Shown here one piece after another: positions 27,075 to 35,331 of a DNA stretch of 64,000 nt (the stretch's first letter is position 1; every line of letters begins with the position of its first letter). The DNA comes from Maribacter aquimaris. Its GTDB lineage: Bacteria; Bacteroidota; Bacteroidia; Flavobacteriales; Flavobacteriaceae. The position numbers were made by a program, and so were the translations under genes. The stretch covers positions 310,001-374,000 of the forward strand of contig NZ_JABTCF010000002.1 of assembly GCF_014596745.1 (NCBI RefSeq). The letters run 5' to 3'. Below the pieces are notes generated by a model, which saw only the letters and a list, made by a program, of their open reading frames with translations, did not search any database and was not told the DNA's origin.

Positions 27075-27503
27075 CTAAATTTTTACAACGGAAATTTTAA
27101 ATGTTTTTTTAAAGACATTCCTTAAAACATAGAGCAACAGGTAATAAGGTACCAAGATCAAAAGGGATAGAATACCCGCCATCCATTCTTTTAAGAATAA
27201 GGAAGAGACCATTAATGTCAATACCATTAGTAGAAAAGGGAAAATATATGCCCAGAAAACGGCTTTTAGTCCCAGTCCTTTCTTTAAAATCACATTAACC
27301 TGTTCGTTTAAATCAAAAGATTCATCTGTACTGGAAATCTCCACTTCCTTGGAACCGGATTCGGAAATACCGCAAGTGCTTTTGGCACGGCACGATTCAC
27401 AATGGACATTTTCATCTAAAGAAACAATCAGTGAACCATTGTCCTTTTTGGAAATAACACCAGAGTGTATGTATGCATCTTTGTCTGATAACCTTGATTC
27501 CAT
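27075..27503 (-). CDS. rseC: SoxR-reducing system / RseC-family membrane protein
   Basis: A 142-residue protein with an N-terminal cysteine cluster (HCESCRAKSTCGIS, ~33-46) and two adjacent membrane helices (~80-125), the RseC domain. In many Bacteroidota it is the first gene of the rnf operon and is thought to be an Rnf accessory factor. Here it is six bases ahead of rnfB and is therefore probably the promoter-proximal gene. Confidence 0.88.
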   Translation of the reverse strand: MESRLSDKDAYIHSGVISKKDNGSLIVSLDENVHCESCRAKSTCGISESGSKEVEISSTDESFDLNEQVNVILKKGLGLKAVFWAYIFPFLLMVLTLMVSSLFLKEWMAGILSLLILVPYYLLLYVLRNVFKKTFKISVVKI

Positions 27504-27568
27504 TTATAATGGGTGTTTGTCTCTTTTTTAGTGGCAATAAAGTTAAGTTGATTGGTTAGGTCAGAACA

Positions 27569-27633
27569 TGACATATGTCAGGATTTGACGCATGGGTAGG
27601 TGGTTTATAGCTCTTTAGAATCATTCTAAAGAG
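27569..27633. promoter_or_regulatory. Two palindromes upstream of the rseC-rnf operon
   Basis: A perfect 12-base palindrome, TGACATATGTCA, is at 27569-27580, ~65 bases before the rseC ATG. A perfect inverted repeat, CTCTTTAGAAT / ATTCTAAAGAG around one C, is at 27611-27633. The first has the form of an FNR/CRP-class or other dimeric regulator site; the second could be an operator or a transcript-end hairpin. No bound protein can be named. Confidence 0.35.
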
Positions 27634-27649
27634 TGTTTCTTTAAAAAAT

Positions 27650-27678
27650 AAGGGGCGAAATGATGTATTTCGCCCCTT
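27650..27678 (-). terminator. Rho-independent terminator of the RraA-fold/TIM-barrel operon
   Basis: A perfect 12-bp stem, AAGGGGCGAAAT (27650-27661) and ATTTCGCCCCTT (27667-27678), with a 5-nt loop. Read on the minus strand it is followed by a T-run (ATTTTTT), and it lies ~30 bases past the stop codon at 27709. Confidence 0.85.
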
Positions 27679-27708
27679 GTTAAAATGTAAATTATTGATA
27701 GTAATATG

Positions 27709-28434
27709 TTATTGATTAGTGGTTTTGTTTTTCTTCCATGACTCAAACTCTTTTTTAATGTTTTCATCAACAAGGGGATAGAGGCCTATGACCGCATGTC
27801 CATTTTTAACTTGTTGGATAACATAATCCTCATACAAGGTCATCTGGATACATTCATCCGCTACTTCATCGGCTATATGGGCAGGTATTACCATGACACC
27901 ATCATCATCACCCACTAAAATATCACCGGGAAATACGGCAACATCGCCACAACCTATGGGTTCATTGATTGCAATGGCTTGGTGCAAGGTTAAATTGGTA
28001 GGAGCGGAAGGGCGGCTATGGTAAGAAGGGAATTCCAATTCGGCAATTTCAGCGGAATCACGGAATCCACCATCGGTAACGATTCCGGCGACACCCCTAA
28101 CCATTAACCGTGTCGCTAAGATGGAACCTGCCGATGCTGCCCGGGCATCTTTTCTGCTGTCGATAACCAAAACCGCACCCTTTGGACATTCCTCCACGGC
28201 AACTCTTTGAAGGTGGTTAGGGTCTCGGAAGACTTCTATTGGGTTGAGATCTTCCCTTGCGGGAATGTACCTTAATGTATAAGCCTCACCAACCATGGTC
28301 GGTTTGTTCGGCTTTAAGGGTTTTACATCTTGAATGAATTGATTCTTCAAGCCTCTTTTAAAAAGACAAGTGGCTATGGTCGCCGTACTTAATTTTCGTA
28401 ACTTCTCCTTGGTGGTATGTAAGGTTGTACCCAT
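27709..28434 (-). CDS. RraA-fold protein (4-hydroxy-4-methyl-2-oxoglutarate aldolase-like)
   Basis: A 241-residue member of the RraA/HMG-aldolase superfamily. The active-site pattern is visible: VLVIDSRKDARAASAGSILA (~88-107, the glycine-rich stretch) and GVAGIVTDGGFRDSAEIAEL (~115-134, with the Arg-Asp pair used for metal and substrate binding in aldolases). Related proteins act as aldolases or decarboxylases on short keto-acids, and others only share the fold; the true RNase E regulator role is unlikely here. It follows the TIM-barrel gene by 24 bases, so the two form an operon that may process a sugar-acid derivative. The exact reaction is unknown. Confidence 0.8.
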   Translation of the reverse strand: MGTTLHTTKEKLRKLSTATIATCLFKRGLKNQFIQDVKPLKPNKPTMVGEAYTLRYIPAREDLNPIEVFRDPNHLQRVAVEECPKGAVLVIDSRKDARAASAGSILATRLMVRGVAGIVTDGGFRDSAEIAELEFPSYHSRPSAPTNLTLHQAIAINEPIGCGDVAVFPGDILVGDDDGVMVIPAHIADEVADECIQMTLYEDYVIQQVKNGHAVIGLYPLVDENIKKEFESWKKNKTTNQ

Positions 28435-28458
28435 AGTATCGATGTTTCGAAAGTTGTT

Positions 28459-29412
28459 TTATTTCGCTTTTTGCCATGCCTCCTTTAGGAAGGTCAAGTC
28501 TTTTTTCATCTGTTTGAAAACCTCCTTTTGAGGAATGGATATTTTCGAAGCTCCCTTTTCGGCACCACCAAGGTCATATTCTAAATGAAGGGAAATCGGA
28601 ACATTGATTTTATATTTTTTAAGTAACGAAAAGTACAGGTCAAAATTGACCATTCCCTCTCCTAGGGGGGTGTTTATCGGTTTCCATTTTCCGTTCTCAT
28701 TACCCCATTTAAAATCCTTGATCACGATTGTTTTTATATAAGGACGTATGCGCCTTAAACCTAACTCCCAACAGGATCCTCCTTCGACCACCGCATGTCT
28801 AATGTCGTATTGACAGCCCATATATTCATTTTGGGTATGGGAAAGGATTGGCGGTAAATCCCATATTGGGGCACCGACATGGTTGCCAGCATGGTTTTGA
28901 TAGCATCCTATGAGTCCATACTTTTTGTTAAGGGTTTCCAATTCCTTGAATTGTTGCGCATAAATGGCCTGACTCTCCGCAATGGTACGGTCTTCAGGAT
29001 AGGAGAGCCACCCTGTGCGGTAATGGGTCAAACCCAAGGAACCGGCTGTTTTCAAAACGGATAAGGTCTCTTTTTTTTCGGCATCGAGAATATTGGTTGT
29101 CATCATTAAAGGAAGCAAATCGTTTTTTTGCATGGCCTCTACAGCTTTTGGCAATTCATCGACGACTTTTTCAGGGGATACATGGCCTTTGGGTCTCACC
29201 GTTAAGTCAAGTCCATTAAAACCCATTTCAGCAGTAGCTTCCGACATGGCATTATAGTCCAGGAATTGAAGATGCTTCGAAAACAAGAACACTTTGGGCA
29301 GCTCTGGCGTGTTTCCTTTAAATAGATTCCCAGCAACACCCGATAAAGGAAGGATCATGGCGGAACCGGCAAGGGTTGATTGTTTTAGGAAGTGTCTTCT
29401 AGTGTGTTTCAT
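28459..29412 (-). CDS. Tat-exported xylose-isomerase-like TIM-barrel protein
   Basis: A 317-residue sugar phosphate isomerase/epimerase-family (AP endonuclease 2 fold) protein. The N-terminus MKHTRRHFLKQS carries a twin-arginine signal (RRHFLK) followed by a hydrophobic stretch, indicating folded export to the periplasm. Barrel residues include GLDLTVRPKGHVSPE (~69), GLIGCYQNHAGNHVG (~165), GCQYDIRHAV (~198) and ISLHLEYDLGG (~272), giving the acidic/His metal ligands typical of the fold. It is transcribed away from the PL6 lyase gene; the shared 324-base gap contains the GntR operators. Substrate unknown. Confidence 0.82.
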   Translation of the reverse strand: MKHTRRHFLKQSTLAGSAMILPLSGVAGNLFKGNTPELPKVFLFSKHLQFLDYNAMSEATAEMGFNGLDLTVRPKGHVSPEKVVDELPKAVEAMQKNDLLPLMMTTNILDAEKKETLSVLKTAGSLGLTHYRTGWLSYPEDRTIAESQAIYAQQFKELETLNKKYGLIGCYQNHAGNHVGAPIWDLPPILSHTQNEYMGCQYDIRHAVVEGGSCWELGLRRIRPYIKTIVIKDFKWGNENGKWKPINTPLGEGMVNFDLYFSLLKKYKINVPISLHLEYDLGGAEKGASKISIPQKEVFKQMKKDLTFLKEAWQKAK

Positions 29413-29736
29413 TCGTTCCGGTTTTTAGGTTGTTCTTTATTTATGCAATCGGAAATACAAACTGGGTATATTTTTTAAGGATTACCTACCTAAAAGTATG
29501 ACTTCATATTTCCCTTTGAGCTCCTAAATCTTCAAAGTTCCTTTTTACCAACCTATAATCGATAATGGATAAAACAGGTGGCAATGAAGGATGTTTCTAA
29601 AGTTTCTTTTTGCCGTTTACCCATTAAGTAGCTTATAGGATTATCAGTTTAGGAATTTAATGTTAAAAATTTGTTAGCTCCACAAATATACATATATTTG
29701 GTAAACCAAATTGGTAAACCAATTTAATCTATCGCA
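29413..29736. promoter_or_regulatory. Divergent promoter region of the PL6 lyase, with two tandem GntR operators
   Basis: TTTG (29670-29673) is followed after 19 bases by TATATTTG (29693-29700), a good match to the Bacteroidota TTTG/TANNTTTG promoter. Two copies of the palindrome TTGGTAAACCAA (29698-29709 and 29711-29722) overlap the -7 box and continue towards the ATG at 29737. The same kind of palindrome occurs before both susC genes and before the GntR gene. The remainder of this 324-base gap, towards the TIM-barrel gene, shows nothing clear. Confidence 0.7.
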
Positions 29737-32058
29737 ATGTACTTCAATCTCTTTAAACAAGTTTTTCTCTTACTTATTTTAGTCTCAACAATTTCGTGCT
29801 CGGAAAAAGCAGCAACCGATGTTTTGGTTCATAATCTTGCAGAATTTGATAAAGCTGTTCTAGAAGCGGAACCTGGTACTGAAATCGTGTTAGCCAATGG
29901 AGTCTGGAAAGATGTTCAAATTAAATTTATAGGAGAAGGGACTAAAGACAAACCAATAACTATTAAGGCAGAAACACCTGGGAAAGTATTTATTGAAGGT
30001 GTTTCCAATTTAGAGATTGCTGGAAATTATTTAGTCGTTAAAGGCTTGTTTTTTAGAAATGGTTATACACCAACCGGTGATGTAATTGCTTTTAGAACAA
30101 GCGAAGAAAAAGTAGCCAACTACTCTAGGGTTACTAATTGTGTAATTCTGGATTACAATCAGCTACAACGTGATAAAGATGATCTCTGGGTTCAGTTTTA
30201 TGGTACACACAATACATTAGACCATTGTTATATTGCAGGTAAAACCAATGGTGGCCCAACGGTTAGAGTAGATTTAAAAGGAAATCAAAGCATAAGAAAC
30301 TATCATCAAATTGTAAATAATCATTTTGGTCCAAGACCTAGAAAAGGTGGTGCCAGAGGAGAAACCATTCAATTAGGTAGTAGCTTTACATCAATGTCGC
30401 CAAGTAATACAACTATTGCCAATAATTTATTTGAAGAATGTAACGGAGAGGTTGAGATTATTTCTAGCAAAACAAATTTTAATGAAATTAGAAATAATGT
30501 TTTCTACAAAAGTGAAGGTTCTGTTGTAACACGTCATGGTAATTATGCTATTATAGATGGTAATTATTTTATTGGTGATGGTGTAAATAAAAACTTTGGA
30601 GGAATAAGACTTGTAAATACAGGGCATTGGGTTATCAATAATTATTTCTATAATATCATTGGTGAAAACTTCAGAAGTCCATTAGCGGTTATGAATGGAA
30701 TTCCAAAATCGCCATTAAATAGATATAATCAAGTTACAGATGTTGTGGTTGCATATAATACGTACGTTGACTGTAAATCACCATGGCAATTTGGAGTTGG
30801 AACGAATATTGCACAGGCAGATGTGCTTCCTAAATCGGAAATACGTTCTGCTAGGGCACTTAGAACAGAGGTTGCCAATAATATTATCTACAATAAGATA
30901 GGGGATAAAAATGTAATTATTGAGCATGATAAGGCTGATGGCGTGAAATTTAAAAATAACATTATCAATAACCAAGGTGTTGATTTTGGTGATACTATAA
31001 GAATTAAGGCAACTGAATTTGAATTGACGAAAGTTGGTGAGCATATTTATTTACCTAAATTAACAAGCGAATTTGATATTTATCAAGGTTTTGGATTTGA
31101 GAAAATAACAAAAGATCTTTTTGAAAATTCCAGAGAAAATAAGAACTCCATTGGAGCAACAGTTCAAGGTGAGTATAAAGACCCAAATATTTTGGATAAA
31201 ACTAAATACGGGGCTGATTGGTATTCTAATATTGTTGAAGTTAAAGAACCTAGTATTATTGAGGTTACCACGACTAAGGGAGAATTAGAAGCTAAAATAG
31301 CTGCGGCCAAAGCTGGAGATGTTATCTCCTTGATTCCAGGAAAATACAATGTGTCAAAATCAATAAAAATCAATAAAACCATTACAATCCAATCAAAAGA
31401 AAATGGGAAAGCTGAAATCGTTTTTACGGGAACAGAAAATACTCCTGTATTTGAATTAAATCCTTATGGGATCTTACACCTTAAGAATGTGTCGCTTACA
31501 GGGAACGGTAAACAACAAGCTTTTTCCAACCTAAAAGAGAATATGTCAAATCACTTCGGATTAACAGTTTCAGGATGTGATATCAACAATTTTAATTATG
31601 TTTTAAAAGCATACAAGCAGACATTTGCTGAAGAAATTACCTTTAAAAACACAACTATCTCTGATTGTGAAAACGGTATAGAATTATCAGAAGAGATAAA
31701 TGACAAAGGAGATTATAATGTCGAGTATTTAACTATCGATAACTGTACGTTCAGAAACGTAAATCAAAATGTGATCGATTATTATAGGGGAGGTTATGAT
31801 GAATCTACAATTGGAGGGAATTTGTTAGTCACTAATAGCACTTTTACAAATTGTGGAAGCAAAGAAAAGAATGGGATTTTATTAAACCATAGGGGGATTG
31901 TGAATGTTAATATCAATAAAAATACATTTACTGATAACAGCGTGGAATTGGTTGCTTTATTATGGGGGGCAAAGAACAATGTAGCTTCTGATAATAAATT
32001 TTCAAATTCAGGAGAGATTAAAGTTGAAGCGAATTTAAAGATGAAATTAATGTACTAA
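29737..32058 (+). CDS. Alginate lyase, polysaccharide lyase family 6 (lipoprotein)
   Basis: A 773-residue family PL6 lyase that cleaves alginate by beta-elimination. The signal ends in a lipobox-like STISC (Cys21), so it is probably outer-membrane anchored. Residues ~28-430 form the first right-handed beta-helix. The catalytic set known from chondroitinase B-type lyases is visible: Glu240, Lys245 (EIISSKTNFNEIRNN) and Arg266 (VVTRHGNY). Residues ~510-770 form a second beta-helix-like domain (NGKAEIVFTGTENTPVFEL, then YLTIDNCTFRNVNQNVIDYY). The two-domain length is like other long PL6 enzymes. It heads the PL6-PL17-KdgF operon and is under the tandem GntR operators. Base composition is clearly AT-richer than in the uronate operon. 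Confidence 0.92.
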   Translation: MYFNLFKQVFLLLILVSTISCSEKAATDVLVHNLAEFDKAVLEAEPGTEIVLANGVWKDVQIKFIGEGTKDKPITIKAETPGKVFIEGVSNLEIAGNYLVVKGLFFRNGYTPTGDVIAFRTSEEKVANYSRVTNCVILDYNQLQRDKDDLWVQFYGTHNTLDHCYIAGKTNGGPTVRVDLKGNQSIRNYHQIVNNHFGPRPRKGGARGETIQLGSSFTSMSPSNTTIANNLFEECNGEVEIISSKTNFNEIRNNVFYKSEGSVVTRHGNYAIIDGNYFIGDGVNKNFGGIRLVNTGHWVINNYFYNIIGENFRSPLAVMNGIPKSPLNRYNQVTDVVVAYNTYVDCKSPWQFGVGTNIAQADVLPKSEIRSARALRTEVANNIIYNKIGDKNVIIEHDKADGVKFKNNIINNQGVDFGDTIRIKATEFELTKVGEHIYLPKLTSEFDIYQGFGFEKITKDLFENSRENKNSIGATVQGEYKDPNILDKTKYGADWYSNIVEVKEPSIIEVTTTKGELEAKIAAAKAGDVISLIPGKYNVSKSIKINKTITIQSKENGKAEIVFTGTENTPVFELNPYGILHLKNVSLTGNGKQQAFSNLKENMSNHFGLTVSGCDINNFNYVLKAYKQTFAEEITFKNTTISDCENGIELSEEINDKGDYNVEYLTIDNCTFRNVNQNVIDYYRGGYDESTIGGNLLVTNSTFTNCGSKEKNGILLNHRGIVNVNINKNTFTDNSVELVALLWGAKNNVASDNKFSNSGEIKVEANLKMKLMY

Positions 32059-32174
32059 TCCATAATTTAAACCAATACATAAAAAGTTCATTGGTCTTCA
32101 TATTGTTTTTGTGAAACAGTTTGCAGGCTATAAGAAATAGTTTGTAAATGACTATTGAAAAGTAAATTAAAAGA

Positions 32175-34415
32175 ATGTATATAAAAAGAATCAATAAGGC
32201 GGTAATAACGGTTACATGCTTATTAATAAGCATATGTCCTATTATCAATCAAGCTCAAGAACATCCAAGTCTAATTTTAACCAAAGCGGGAGTAGAAAAA
32301 ATTAGGGCAGAATTAGGCAGTATACCTTTATTTGATGCATCCCTTAAAAAAATAAAGGAAGAAGTAGATGCTGAAATGGCTTTGGGCATTGATACGCCTA
32401 TACCAAAAGATTATTCTGGTGGTTACACACATGCACGTCATAAGCGTAACATGATAGTTATGCAACAAGCTGGTGTTTTATACCAAATATTGGACGATGA
32501 AAAATATGCGAAGTATGTAAAAGACATGCTAATGCAATATGAAGGAATGTATAAAACATTACCCTTGCATCCAAAAACAAGATCTTATGCTAGAGGAAAA
32601 TTGTTTTGGCAATGTTTAAATGATTCCAATTGGTTGGTTTACGTTAGCCAGGCTTACGATTGTATTTTTAATTACTTAAGTAAAGCTGAAAGAAAAAAAT
32701 TGGAGCAAAATCTTTTTAGACCATTTGCAGATCATATTTCAGTAGACAGTCCGCAGTTTTACCAAAGAGTCCATAACCATAGTACCTGGGGAAATGCAGC
32801 TGTCGGTATGATTGGTTTGGTAATGAACGATAAGGAGTTGATTGATCGTGCCCTTTATGGTATCAAAGGTGTTAATTTAGATAAGAACGCCAAAGATGAT
32901 GATGGGGGTTTTTTAAATAAAGAGGGAAAAGCAGGTTTTTTGGCTAATATAGAAGAACCATTTTCGCCAGATGGCTATTATAATGAAGGTCCATATTATC
33001 AAAGGTATGCCATGTATCCTTTTTTGATTTTTGCAGAAGGACTACACAACGTAAAACCAGAATTGAAAATTTTTGAATATAAAGATGGTGTACTTTTAAA
33101 ATCAATCAATGCTCTTTTAAATTTATCTGATGCGGATGGTGATTTTTTCCCATTGAATGACGGTCAGAAAGGAATGTCGTATTATAATGATGCTTTAGTT
33201 ACAGCCGTGGATATTTCTTATTATTTCGGTAATCAAGATCCAGGTTTATTAAATATTGCAGCAAAACAAAACAAGGTCTTATTAGACGATTCAGGTTTGG
33301 CAGTAGCACTTGGTATAAAAAATGGAAAAGCAAAACCATTCGACAAAAAATCAATCAACTTGTCTGACGGACCTGATGGAAAACAAGGTGGTGTTGGTAT
33401 TTTACGAAGTGACGATTTAGAACTTGTTTTTAAATATTCTGCCCAAGGATCAAGTCATGGCCATTATGATAAGTTATCCTATTCCTTCTACGAAAATGGT
33501 AATGAAGTACTGCAAGATTATGGATTGGCACGTTTTGTGAATATTGAACAAAAAGGCGGTGGTAACTATTTAAAGGAAAATAAAACTTGGGCCAAACAAA
33601 CGATTGCCCATAATACGCTAGTGCAGAACGGGAAGTCTCACTATCAGGGCAAATATGACATTGGAAGTAAACATCATCCAGATTTATATGTTTTTGATGA
33701 TTCTAACGTCAATATACAAATAGTAAGTGCTAAAGAAAACAATGCTTATCCTGGCACGGAAATGCACAGAACAATGGCTATTATTAAAGAAGAAGGTTTT
33801 GAAAAGCCATTCCTGCTTGATATATTCAAAGTCAAATCTGATAGTACAAACCAGTATGATTTACCCTTTTATTTTATGGGTCAAGTATTGAAAACAAATT
33901 TTGAATACGAGGTTCCGGGAACACTAGAGCCTTTAGGTATTGATAACGGATATCAACATTTATGGTCTGAAGGTTGCGGAAGTACAACAGCAGAAAACAC
34001 TAAATTAAGTTGGTTGGAAAAAGGGAGGTTCTACACACTGACGTCTGCTACATCAAAAGATGACGAATTAAGATTTGTCAGAATAGGAGCGAATGACCCT
34101 GAATTTAATCTGAGAAGAGAGGCAGGTTTTCTGATTCGTAGAAAAGATGCTAAAAACACTCTTTTTGTTTCAGTGATAGAGGCACATGGCAGTTATAGTC
34201 CAGTCACAGAATCTGCGGTGAACTCCAATAGTAATGTTGCATTGTTAAAAGTGGTTTTGGATACTATAGATTATACCGCTATTTCAATTACTACTATAAA
34301 AGGAGATACCAAACTGTTTATTATTGCAAATACAAACGCTTCAAAAGAAGCAAAACATACTTTAAATATAAACGAAAAGAATTACACTTGGATGGGTTGT
34401 TCTTATTATAATTAA
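32175..34415 (+). CDS. Oligoalginate lyase, polysaccharide lyase family 17
   Basis: PL17 enzymes act exolytically on alginate oligomers, releasing unsaturated monouronate that becomes DEH. The 746-residue protein has a signal peptide (~1-28), an alpha-toroid domain (~30-370) and a heparinase II/III-like beta-sandwich domain (~390-740). Catalytic residues known from Alg17c-type enzymes are visible: Asn201-His202 (VHNHSTWGNAAV) and a Tyr in EGPYYQRYAMYP (~271-282); the beta-domain has SSHGHYDKLSYSFYENGNE (~430) with a metal-binding His. It lies 116 bases after the PL6 gene and 24 before kdgF. Confidence 0.93.
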   Translation: MYIKRINKAVITVTCLLISICPIINQAQEHPSLILTKAGVEKIRAELGSIPLFDASLKKIKEEVDAEMALGIDTPIPKDYSGGYTHARHKRNMIVMQQAGVLYQILDDEKYAKYVKDMLMQYEGMYKTLPLHPKTRSYARGKLFWQCLNDSNWLVYVSQAYDCIFNYLSKAERKKLEQNLFRPFADHISVDSPQFYQRVHNHSTWGNAAVGMIGLVMNDKELIDRALYGIKGVNLDKNAKDDDGGFLNKEGKAGFLANIEEPFSPDGYYNEGPYYQRYAMYPFLIFAEGLHNVKPELKIFEYKDGVLLKSINALLNLSDADGDFFPLNDGQKGMSYYNDALVTAVDISYYFGNQDPGLLNIAAKQNKVLLDDSGLAVALGIKNGKAKPFDKKSINLSDGPDGKQGGVGILRSDDLELVFKYSAQGSSHGHYDKLSYSFYENGNEVLQDYGLARFVNIEQKGGGNYLKENKTWAKQTIAHNTLVQNGKSHYQGKYDIGSKHHPDLYVFDDSNVNIQIVSAKENNAYPGTEMHRTMAIIKEEGFEKPFLLDIFKVKSDSTNQYDLPFYFMGQVLKTNFEYEVPGTLEPLGIDNGYQHLWSEGCGSTTAENTKLSWLEKGRFYTLTSATSKDDELRFVRIGANDPEFNLRREAGFLIRRKDAKNTLFVSVIEAHGSYSPVTESAVNSNSNVALLKVVLDTIDYTAISITTIKGDTKLFIIANTNASKEAKHTLNINEKNYTWMGCSYYN

Positions 34416-34439
34416 ATTAATCATTAAAAAAATTGAAAA

Positions 34440-34817
34440 ATGAAACGATTTAGTGAAAAGTACATTATCTCAAAAGAAATACCATGGGAAGAACTTGGAG
34501 GAGGGGTATCAAGAAAGTTCTTAGGTTACGATAACCAAATCATGATGGTAAAAGTGAAGTTTGAGAAAGGGGCATTAGGTGCCCCACATCAACATTTTCA
34601 CACACAAGCTACCTATTGTGTTTCAGGTAAATTTGAATTTGAAATTGATGGGGAAAAGAAAATTATAGAAGGAGGGGATGGAGTTTATATAGAACCTAAT
34701 TTGTTGCATAGTGCAGTTTGTTTGGAAGAAGGGATGCTAATAGACACATTCAGTCCTGTAAGAGAAGATTTTTTGAGTGGTGGTGAGGTATCTTATTTTG
34801 GAGATAAAGAGGCGTAA
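34440..34817 (+). CDS. kdgF: Cupin, KdgF-type (ring opening of unsaturated monouronates)
   Basis: A 125-residue single cupin barrel. Metal-binding His residues occur in APHQHFHTQATYCVSGKFEF (~47-66) and a further His in EPNLLHSAVCLEEGML (~90). KdgF speeds conversion of 4,5-unsaturated uronate monomers to the linear keto form (DEH/DKI). The assignment rests on the cupin motif and on its place directly after PL6 and PL17, where KdgF commonly sits in alginate loci. No signal peptide, so it acts in the cytoplasm. A strong terminator follows 90 bases downstream. Confidence 0.85.
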   Translation: MKRFSEKYIISKEIPWEELGGGVSRKFLGYDNQIMMVKVKFEKGALGAPHQHFHTQATYCVSGKFEFEIDGEKKIIEGGDGVYIEPNLLHSAVCLEEGMLIDTFSPVREDFLSGGEVSYFGDKEA

Positions 34818-34908
34818 TATAAAAAACCACTAATCCTATTGGTGAGGATTTTATGGAATAGTCCCTCATTATGGGATGTTTTGTGTATTTCATAAAAAGA
34901 AGGGTGTT

Positions 34909-34962
34909 AAAATCCAAAACAAATTAAATTTTAACATTTAATTCTGTTTTGGATTTTTTTTT
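34909..34962 (+). terminator. Rho-independent terminator after kdgF
   Basis: A 13-bp stem (AAAATCCAAAACA, 34909-34921; TGTTTTGGATTTT, 34945-34957), extended by an inner AATTAAA/TTTAATT pairing, ends in a run of T. It separates the lyase operon from the susC promoter, which begins only ~16 bases later. Confidence 0.85.
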
Positions 34963-34977
34963 AACACATATATAACA

Positions 34978-35020
34978 TATATTTGGTTATCCAAACTGGT
35001 TTACCAGTTTGGATAACCAG
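34978..35020 (+). promoter_or_regulatory. Promoter -7 box and GntR operators of the first susCD operon
   Basis: TATATTTG (34978-34985) is a perfect TANNTTTG box. It overlaps TTGGTTATCCAA (34983-34994), followed by CTGGTTTACCAG (34996-35007) and TTGGATAACCAG (35009-35020). Together 34984-35019 form one 36-base near-perfect palindrome. The first 20 bases (from ACATATATTTGG onwards) are the same as before the second susC gene. Confidence 0.7.
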
Positions 35021-35331
35021 AAAAAACTAGATAAACGAATACTAACTCTGACAAAATCAACATTCAATGAAACTAGATGGATAGTACAAAAAAAAGGATA
35101 GGTGCCAGCCTATCCCTTTCAAAATGATCACTTCTTTTGGAAAGAAGTAAACTCTAAAACACATAATGCTTTACAAAAACATGCTTTCTGCAAAAATAGC
35201 AAAATATTAATTGACTTCTTCAGAAAGATCGTGCTTAGGTAAGGCAAGGGAATTGAGATTGTTATATCTCATTTATCAATACTTCTCAATGGTATTGAAT
35301 TGTAAAAAGTATAAACATAATAAGATCACAA
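35021..35331 (+). ncRNA. Conserved 5' leader of susC, copy 1 (candidate cis-regulatory RNA)
   Basis: The ~310-base stretch between the operators and the susC ATG has no gene of its own but shares blocks and spacing with the leader before the second susC (55876-56185). Shared parts are GCCAGCCTATCC (35104-35115), a hairpin ACTTCTTT-TGG-AAAGAAGT (35130-35148), and a hairpin ATCAATAC / GTATTGA (35275-35298) just before the start region ATAATAAGATCACAAATG. The last 121 bases align with copy 2 without gaps. It may fold to control translation or readthrough; function is inferred. Confidence 0.5.
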
